From Acestrorhynchus altus (Eukaryota; Chordata; Actinopteri; Characiformes; Acestrorhynchidae): a DNA stretch of 64,000 bases. Made by a program: the position numbers and the translations under genes. Below are positions 1 to 9,100 of this stretch, one piece after another. Position 1 is the first letter of the stretch. Each line of letters begins with the position of its first letter. The stretch covers positions 22,051,309-22,115,308 of the forward strand of contig CM067506.1 of assembly GCA_034509495.1 (NCBI GenBank). The letters are read 5' to 3'. The notes beneath the pieces were generated by a model. It worked only from the letters and a program-made list of their open reading frames with translations. It had not been told where the DNA came from and made no database searches.

Positions 1-460
1 GTGAGTGACCTACAGAGTAAACCAGTTCCCACAATTTATTCCAGGGCCTGTTTTGTTCAAAGTGAGACAAGAAATCAGTGCCTCCTGGCCTGAGTACCAC
101 TGTTACACAATAGTGTCCTGAGAAACAAGCGCTATGGCCTGAGTTGGCTTTAATTTTCCCATGGCATAGCAAAGGAAGTGGTAACCATTTAACAGCTCTC
201 TGTTAAAACTGGCAGGGGTGCCAGTGATGTGTTGGTTTTCATATTGTAATCATTTTTAATTGATGTTGAATAAATTCAACATATTAACCTAATTTAGGAA
301 ATGTGGTTAATTTGCAAGTGCCTCATTTCAAAATTTCAACTAATTTCATCCAGCTGTAGTTGATCTTCACATGTGTTTTTTGGGACAAAGTTCTTAACAG
401 GGAGTTTTCTGTTTACCATAAAAATTATCCACTGGAATACCATTCTACAATGAGTGACTG

Positions 461-520
461 TCATTTACATTTACATTTTCTGCATTTATCAGACGCCCTT
501 ATCCAGAGCGACTTACAAAA
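461..520 (+). repeat. Short interspersed fish repeat, copy 1
   Basis: A run of catttacattt units is followed by a core that reads gcatttatcagacgccctta and then a tccagagcgacttac stretch. The same core recurs at 3831-3975. From memory this is a very abundant repeat in ostariophysan fish genomes. It encodes nothing. Confidence 0.6.
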
Positions 521-659
521 GTGCTTTGCTTTAGTTAGTAAGCAATGACCATGACCATGACATTGGAATAACATCCAATTAATATGTCAAATATACAAGA
601 ATGATCATCTGGAATCATCAACATTATCCCATACTTATTTTATGTTAATGGCTTTTTAT

Positions 660-1165
660 TATTTTTATATGAAGTGTGAAAGAACAGGTCTATATTATTT
701 CTGTGGTCTGCTCTTTGCTTACTAACTAAAAAAAAAAGCCATGAAAAAAAGCTGTCTTTACCATCAAAAAGAAACTGATCAAGTTTGATTTTCATGGAAA
801 TCCTTGTCATGAAGAACTCAAGATTCTATACCAGCAAATTCTTATGGAATGTTAACATCTGTCCATGAACTGAATCTCAAGAGAACATGTGTCATGCAGC
901 ATAACAACGGCCCCAAGCACACTCTACAGACCCAAATCTTTCTAGCAGAGAATGATTAAAGAAGAATAGACCTAATGTTCAGGAATGGCCAAGTCGATGG
1001 CCAACAAAATGTGTGGAAGCACTTGAAGCAAGCAATTCCTGGAATGAAAGCACCAATGTAACAGTTGAAGCTGTTCGTATGGAGAAATTGGCTAAAATCA
1101 GTGCAGGACAAATCAACATTTACCAGAAACATTTATTTGCAGATATTGCAATTATCCCAAAAAAA
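660..1165 (+). mobile_element. Degenerate Tc1-like transposon, 3' half
   Basis: The stretch aligns by eye with the C-terminal part of a fish Tc1-like transposase gene: the region before the second catalytic acid (aacaacggccccaagcacac), the gaatggccaagtc block, and the gttgaagctgttcgtatgga block near the 3' end. Frameshifts and stops break the frame throughout, and no intact terminal repeats are visible. It is a fossil with no coding capacity. The 106-codon open frame beginning at 1013 covers part of it and then runs into a TA microsatellite, so it is not a gene. Confidence 0.65.
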
Positions 1166-1222
1166 ATGTATATATGCTCTTTATCTTCGAGGTTTCATGT
1201 CAAATTTATGTGTAAATATACG

Positions 1223-1326
<104 letters not shown>

Positions 1327-1444
1327 TATATAGTTTAAGTTTTCTTGGTGTGTCTTCATTTTGTCACATGACTGTAGAAATGCTTCACATCTGTGTGCTG
1401 AATTTATCTCAAGAATGTAGAAACTTTGAGTAAAGTTCAGTCCA

Positions 1445-1900
1445 GAGCAGGGCCAGCAACCAGTGGCTCTTCCATCCTTTAACTGCGGCTCCGTGTGGTT
1501 TAGTAAAATAAAGTATAAGTATTTAATTAAAGTGTATTTTATTTGTGTTCATTAATTTTTGTTCTAAAGTGCAAGGTTATTGTGATCTTCAAATATTAAA
1601 ATAAAATGATAGTTTATTATTTTTCGTCGCTCAAAATAAGCGTCGCACTCTTGGAAGCCGGTTTACCCGCCAAAACACAGCAGGTGTAAATCAACCTGAT
1701 CTGGATCTGGATCTGGCTAACAGCTGACAAAGACATGTGGGTGTCCCAAATTCAAACGTTTGACAGAGTATGTTGAAGATGTTGCCTGTCAGAAGGACAC
1801 TCTTGTTCAGAATCACAAATGGAGTAATATTGAGAACCTGAAGAAGGAACAAACTCATGTTTGAAACATGGAAGGCCATCCCCAACCCTTACATAAACAT
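1445..1900. mobile_element. Possible hAT-like transposon remnant
   Basis: The left part (cagggccagcaaccagtggc, then a gcggctccgtgtggttt stretch) resembles the terminal sequence of hAT/Charlie-type elements, which often begin cagggGTCGGCAACC and repeat gcggctc words. The rest is degenerate and shows no readable transposase. A short anonymous sequence is the alternative. Confidence 0.35.
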
Positions 1901-2753
1901 GAAGAAATATGCATGTGGAGTCCTGTCGAGCTTCAGATCCACAGCTGTATGAACTGACACAGCTGACAGTCCTGTAAAGTGTAAAGTGACTGTAAAGTCC
2001 TGTAAAGTGACTTCAAGCCCTAATCTGAAGACTGGATGATGGCTCACAGCTTTTTTTTTTTTTTTTGCTTTGTTTGCTACATGGATAATTTAAGTTGAAT
2101 AGAAATGTTATCTGCAGCACTTCATGGATTTCATAAGCAGCACACTATAGTTGTTTATACAAAGTGTAAATGTCAGAAAAAGCAGTATATACAGTGTTAT
2201 CTTCATTTTAGATGTCAGAAAGTATTTGCAGCTCCCTCTGTTTTATTTTCCTGCCAACCCCTGGTCTAGAAGAATGTGGGAATGATAGCTGATGCTCCTT
2301 GGGCTGGCTTCCCAGACAGGAACTAATGCTGTTTTGGATGAGCATTCTGACTCTCCATTAAAAGTAGAAATATCTGGGTAACCAGCCCTTTGTGTTTGAA
2401 AAGTGAAGTAACAAATCAGATGCCGAAGAAAGCATTATCCTGCTTTTCCAGTGCATTTTGCTTATCTGAACTTTGTTCATTTTTGTCCACATTCCTGGAA
2501 ATGAGTTTTATACATGTTCTTTTGGCCTTCAAGAGGCTGAGGTTTGAGGCAGAGAAGTCTGTCCATTGGTATACAATCATTGCGCTACAGTCTTATATCG
2601 CCCCCTTCTGGCAGATGCTGGTTATTTAGGCAAAAGGACTGGCGGATAGTTTTATCAGTTTAGTACCTATAGAATGTTCATCTGTATAGCCCAAATAAAC
2701 TTAAATAAATGGCTTTTACAATAAACAATCCAACAGGCTCAGTATTCATATTT
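1901..2753. other. Intergenic DNA, no gene seen
   Basis: Upstream flank of paox. It holds a poly-T run near 2050 and a CTCF-like word on the minus strand at 2598-2611 (12 of 14 consensus positions by eye). No open frame here shows family similarity. Confidence 0.6.
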
Positions 2754-2758
2754 TATAG

Positions 2759-2804
<46 letters not shown>

Positions 2805-2865
2805 GTTAATATCATGTTATACAATGTTATATAATACAATGTTTTATCATCATCATCATTATTGT

Positions 2866-2914
<49 letters not shown>

Positions 2915-2920
2915 TATTAT
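2754..2920. repeat. Facing (TTA)n and (TAA)n tracts
   Basis: A (TTA)n/(ATT)n tract at about 2760-2803 is followed after about 65 bases by a (TAA)n tract at about 2868-2912. The tracts are reverse complements, so the segment can fold into a long AT-only hairpin. It ends about 110 bases before the paox start codon. Confidence 0.85.
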
Positions 2921-2951
2921 TATATATTGATGAATTCGGTCGCTCAGTGTG

Positions 2952-2970
2952 AACCCGCTCAGAGCGGGTT
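2952..2970. promoter_or_regulatory. Perfect 19-bp palindrome in the paox upstream region
   Basis: The arms aacccgctc and gagcgggtt are exact reverse complements separated by one base. The site lies 57 bases before the paox ATG, so it is in the proximal promoter or 5' UTR. It could be a dimeric factor site or an RNA hairpin in the leader. Confidence 0.5.
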
Positions 2971-3027
2971 AAAGTGTAACTGTCAGAGAGGGAAGTCTGC
3001 AGGTCTGAGGAGGAAACAGCAGACACG

Positions 3028-3187
3028 ATGGCTCTCCGTCCGGATCAGCAGGCGAAAATCCTCATAATCGGTTGCGGGATTTCTGGAATCGGAGCTGCAG
3101 TGAGGTTAACTCAGCAGGGCTTCAGTAATGTCCGGCTAATCGAAGCCACGAGCAGAAGCGGAGGGAGGATCCAGACCGGCAGCCTCG
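3028..3187 (+). CDS. paox: paox coding exon 1
   Basis: Encodes residues 1-53 and one base of codon 54. It holds the Rossmann GxGxxG motif, E39 and GGR. The donor is gtgagt at 3188. The ATG is the first in frame that places the FAD motif about 15 residues from the N-terminus, as is usual in this family. Confidence 0.93.
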
Positions 3188-6100
3188 GTGAGTCTGCACA
3201 CACACAGGCCGAGCGCTGCGACGTGAGCTCGCTGTTGAACAGCGGATAAACGTGCCGTTTCATTCCGCTTAAACCCGCCGTACTCGTTCTCTTCGCCTCA
3301 GTCAGGACGTTCACTCCTGGAGCTTTCTGCGGCTGAACGTGTAGATGACGTTCTCGCCGCCGCTGTGTTCAGACAGGGTTGCTGATCAGCACTGCTCCAT
3401 TAACTGCTCTGTTTTACGACTTACAGCTGATAACCGTCTCAGACAACGTCCCAAACGTCTCCTAAACGGCTGTAAGCTGGATAGAACCAGGAGTGTGTGA
3501 GGGACTGTTTGCAGTCCTGCAGCAGTTTACTGAGACACACAGGAGGAGACTTCCCTACACCACTGACTGAAAAGAAGGGTTCTCCAGGTCAGTGGGCTGT
3601 AGAGGGTTCTGTAGAGAACCGTTTTCAAAAGAGTTCTATCTGGCACCATAAAGGGTTCTACTGTTGTTATGATGTAGCTTGTAACAATACATGCAAATAA
3701 AAACATGCAAAACCCCTTTAAAACATGCAAAAAAAAAATAAAAGAACCTTTAAAACATGCATGTTGTTCTTTGAGTGTTCATAGTTATATATACAACCGT
3801 TTACTAAAGAACCCTCATTTTAAAGTGTGTACAATTACATTTATGGCATTTAGCTCTTATCCAGAGAGACTTACAGGTTTACTCAGAGGAGGGCCAAAGT
3901 AGTGTTAGGTGTTTTGCTCAAGGACTCTTATTGTTGTAGCACAGCATAGTTGCCTAGACTGGGAATCAAACCTTCTACATACAATACCCTACAATGACAA
4001 AGTGAGAAGTTTGTTTGAAATTTTTGCAAATGTGTTCAACAATAAAACACAAAAATATAACATGTACATAAGTATTCAGTCTTTGCCATGACAAAATTGA
4101 GGTGTAACTTGTTTCCACTGATCATCCTTCAGGTGTTTCTACAGCTTGATTGGACACCTGTGGTAAATTCAGTTGATTGGACATGATTTGGAAAGGCACA
4201 CACCTGTTTATATAAGATCCCAGAGTAGAAAATGCATGCCAGAGTACAAACCAAGCTATGAAGTATTAGGAACTGTCTGTAGACCTCCAAGACAGGATTG
4301 TATCAAGGCACAGATCTGGGGAAGGGGACAGTCACATTTCTGCTGCATTGAAGGTCCCAGTGAGCACAGTGGCCTCCATCATCTCTAAATGGAAGAAGTT
4401 TGGAACCACCAGGACTTTTCATAGAGCTGGCCGGACAGCCAAACTGAGTGATCTTGGTAGGAGGGCCTTAGTCAGGGAGGTGACCAAGAACCCAGTGGTC
4501 ACTCTGATAGAGCTCCACTTTGCTCTGTGGAGAGAGGAGAACCTTACAGAAGGATCACCATTTCTGCAGCACTCCTCCAGACGGAAGCCACTTCTCAGTA
4601 AAAGGCACGTAACAGCCTGTCTGGACTTTGCCTAGTGGTGACAGCATCATGCTGTGTGGATGTTTTTCTGCAGCAGGAACTAGGTGACTAGTCAGGGTTG
4701 AGGGAAATATGACTGCATTGATGTACAAAGATGCACAATGGCATGCATACAGTCATGTGGTTCACCATCCTGAGCTGTGGGCATTTATGAGGATGGATCT
4801 AAGGTGGTGCACCATTTGACAGTTTTGTTTGGCATTTCCAGTAGGGTTGTATGATACCTTAACCAGTGCTGGGGTGACATGTGCAGTGCATGAGAGTAGT
4901 GATGTGTACCCCCATGTGTCTGTCCATAGAGGCGGTTACTGCCTTTTCTGCTGCTGTCACTACTCTTAGGTAACCCTGGGTAAAGCCCTAGGGCTACTGG
5001 ATCCAGTTTTGCAGAGTAATATGCTACAGGCCTGAGTCTATCTCCATGTGACTAGCAGATGTCATGATTTGAGTAAATGCTTGGGGACTTCCCCCGGGCC
5101 CTGGAGGAGTCTCAATTCATATGAAAATAAGGGCACAGTTGGGTTATATTTCACACACTGAGGGATGGATTCTTCTATTTCTAAACCCTTTGGGGTGCTG
5201 GTGATAACTAACCCCAGTTTACACATTAGCTCTTGTGCCATTAAATTAATTGGGCACGCTGCAGACTTTAGGAAAGAGTGCTGAAATGATCTATTTGCAG
5301 TTTCACACTGGAGAAGAACAGATGGTCTTTCACTGATTAGCTGACCACTAACTCCTACTGTTATCATTGTCTTGGCAGAGATTGGAACATTTAGTTCTGT
5401 TCCTCTGATAACTGAACTGGTTACCCCCTGAGTCTACCAGAAATGTTAATTCTGCTGTACTGTCATTTCAATTTTGGGCAATTCACCTGGGCTTTTTGTT
5501 GTGTATTTCAGGTGAAATTAAATCTGATGCTTTCCTGTTCAGTCTGACCCTCAGTCTGCTGGTTATTTGGGCAGTTGTGAGAGAAATGGCCCTTTTTCCC
5601 ACAGTTGTAACAAGGATTTCTCCATCCATATTCTGTCCCTCCGGATGGATCCTGCTAACGTCCTCTGTGCCGGCTGCCCCCTCTTCCTCCTCTTCCTTTT
5701 TCTCTTTCTTGGTCATGCTCTTTGCCATGTTCTATGACCTGCTGGAACTTGGTGAGCATGGCTTTCTGGGTCAGATCTTTGGATTTCTGTTTTTTCTTCC
5801 TTTGTGATGTAGTCAGGTTGGATTCATGGTGTTTGGCATAGTCTTCAATGGTGATCTTCAATGGTCTGTTAGTTCCAGCCCACAAGTGCTGTTTCACCAG
5901 GTCTGACACATCCTTTCTCCTTCTCAGGATGAAGCTGTTTCTCAGGTAAGTTTCCCAGGTTGTGATGTCCCCCTGGGTTTGAGCTCTGGCCCCTTGGTTC
6001 GTTCAGGCCTGAGATGTGAAGATGAACTTCTGTGAGTCAGACCAGGTATTCACTGACCGTTTCACACTCCATCTCATGGCACTCTGCCACTCTGGATGAG

Positions 6101-9100
6101 TCCACATGCCTAGGGAAGGCACCTCTGAGACACTGTTACCATAAGGTCCATTGGGATCCGTCTCTTGGTCATTTCCTGGTGTTTCCCAGTTCTTGTTGCA
6201 GTTCACTATACAGACTGACTGGGTGTGGGTTGGATTTTCTGGAAGTGTTCCCTGTCCCTGATTCTCCCAATTGGTATTTGGAGGTGGTGTGTGGGCGGCA
6301 GGTTTGAGAGCCGGGGCTGGTGGGTGCAGGATGACTTGAGGTGCTTGATTTTGGTCTGGAGCTCGTGGATTCTCACAGGTGGGGCAGAGTCAAGGTCAAG
6401 ATCAACCTGCACACTGAGAAGAGAGATTAATATTGTCCCTCTCCCTGTCCCCCAAACCATTCCCTACTTCCCCTTTGTTTCTTCTTATTATGTCTAGACT
6501 CTTCTTTCCACATTTGTATGACAACATTTAATCTTTATTCAAATCACAGGTGTCTGTTCACAGAATTACTATCTAACTCCACAGAGTTAATCACACCCAC
6601 ATGACAGGCGTAGCCCTCCTTAACTTGGCAATTGTGTGTGTGTTTCTTCTGCTAATAAAGGAAAAAGCAGTTACACAGGCCTCCGTTGTAACCCAAGCAT
6701 GGATGCATAAGTTCTTGACACACACAGCCATCTAATCCCAAAGGGACAGAGCATCCTGTTTTAGAAGGCAAGAGCAAGGCAAAACCCTATTACGAGAATG
6801 TTTTACATACATTGTGCATAGTCATTAATGCATTGATTGAAAACATGAACATTATTAATGCATTGATTAAAAATATGATCATTTTACAATGACCCCAATT
6901 GAACATCTCTGGCGATAAATACAAAATACATACATTCTTGTTTTTGTTTCCTTCAGGCAGTAATATTATAGAGATAGGAGCTAACTGGATTCATGGACCG
7001 TCACAGGAGAATCCAGTGTTTCGCCTGGCCTGCCAGTACCAGTTACTGGACAAAGAGGCCATGTCTGAAGAGAATCAGTCAGTGGACATTGGTGGTCATC
7101 CTCCTTTTGTACCTAACTGGTTTTCCAGCTCAGGAAGGAAGCTTGATTCTGAGACGATGGCACCTGCATTAGAGCTCTTCATGACCTTACTCGAGAAGTG
7201 CCAGAAGTTCAACGACAACGGTGAAGAACCCCTGCCTACTGTTGGGGAGTTTTTTAAGAGAGAGGCCCTCAAAGTAGCAAAGGAAGAGTGGAATGAGGAC
7301 CAGGCCACCAAGAAGCTAAGGCTGGCTCTTTTGAGCACACTACTGAAGGTAGAGTGTTGTGTCAGTGGAACACACACTATGGATGATGTTGGACTTGGAG
7401 CATTTGGCATGTACAAGACTCTTCCAGGACTGGACTGCACCTTCCCAGGGTGAGCTGTTAGAAATAAATGGGTATTTTTCAGTCCAAAGGTTTGTGTGTT
7501 TGATCTGAAATCAAGGTTATTAATCAGAATGTTTGTCCCACGCCCCCAGTAGTGCATCTCAGAAGCTACAATGTTGTTAAAACATTCATTCAAAAAGGTT
7601 AACTCATATTTTCTATTAATTACATGTGATGTTTAAGCCTTTATTTTGTTTCATAGCTCATGAAAATGAGATTCTGATTTCAAATTAAATATTTTTTAAC
7701 TAATCAAACAGGATCTATATTAAAATGACTGTTTACCTTTTTAAAACCTTTCCAATTTTTGAGATTCATTGAAAAGGGTTCTATATGGCACCAAAAAGTT
7801 CTATAGCTATAAGTTTGACAAGAACCATTTTTGGTGATCTATATAAAAACTTTTTGAAAAGGGTTCTATAAAACACTCCACAGTCCATTCTCCATCAATC
7901 TGAAGATTGTGCAAAGAAGGGTTTTCTTATCTAAAGAGCCCTTGAAGATGCATTATTAAGTGTGTAGCAAATTAATGTTTGATTAAAGTGTAGGTGGAGC
8001 ATTGCTGTCGTGATTGTTTTTTCATTTAGCTGCAAGAGCATTAATGAAGTTAGTTATTGATGTAGGGTGATTAGTTCTAGATCATGGTGCCACTTCATTT
8101 TATCTCAATGTGAAGCCCTATCACTGTTTCAGTAGGTCCAGTGCTCGGCAGCTCAGTGCTAAATAGTTTTATTTTAAGTTTTATATATATGCAGTATATA
8201 TAATCTGATGTCTTTTTTTTTCTTTGTTTCAGGGGTTATGAAGGCTTAATTAATCATATGATGAATGAACTTCCAAAGGACATTGTGTTGTACAATAAAC
8301 CAGTTAAGTGCATTCACTGGAATAACACCTACAAGCAATCAAACTCAAAAGGGAAGACATGTCCTGTAACCATTGAATGTATAAACGGAGAGACTTTTGA
8401 AGCAGATCATGTCATTGTTACTGTTCCATTGGGTATGTTAAGTGTATTTCACCAGCCATTATTCATCCTCTTTGTACAGTGTCATTTGTTGAATTGTTGT
8501 CAAATTACATTTACTGAAATTCTTCTGATTGTTTTTAAATTTCTGATATGCTTAACTTAAAAGGTTACTTGAAGAAGCACCAGAACACATTCCTACATCC
8601 TCCCCTGCCATTACACAAATTGCACTCCCTCCAGAGGATGGGTTTTGGGACCAACAATAAGATTTTCCTGGAGTTTGAGAATCCATTCTGGGATGAAGCC
8701 TGCGAGGCTATCTACCTCTTATGGGAAGACGAGTCTGAACTTGCTGATGTTGTATCTGATTTGAAGATGGCCTGGATCAGAAAGCTTTTTGGGTTCACAG
8801 TTCTCAAGCCCACAGAAAGGTAGGCAGAGTTCAGTCTCTCCAGTTCCAGCACTATAAGTTGCTTTATATGTGAGGTCTGATTACTCGGTCTGACAATATA
8901 GGTTTGGCCATGTTCTTTGTGGATGGATTGCTGGGCATGAATCTGAATACATGGAAACTCTGACAGAATTTGAAGTGCTGCATACGATCACTCAGGTCAT
9001 CCGCAGGTTCACAGGTAGTTAGATCATAATGAGACCCATACATGATTGTTCATACTGATAACAGCAGTTGAACTTTGCTTCATAATCTTTTGAAAAGTAC

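Noticed and set aside
7096..7593. 165-codon minus-strand frame
   Set aside because: It is the antisense shadow of paox exon 2, whose sense frame carries clear amine-oxidase motifs.
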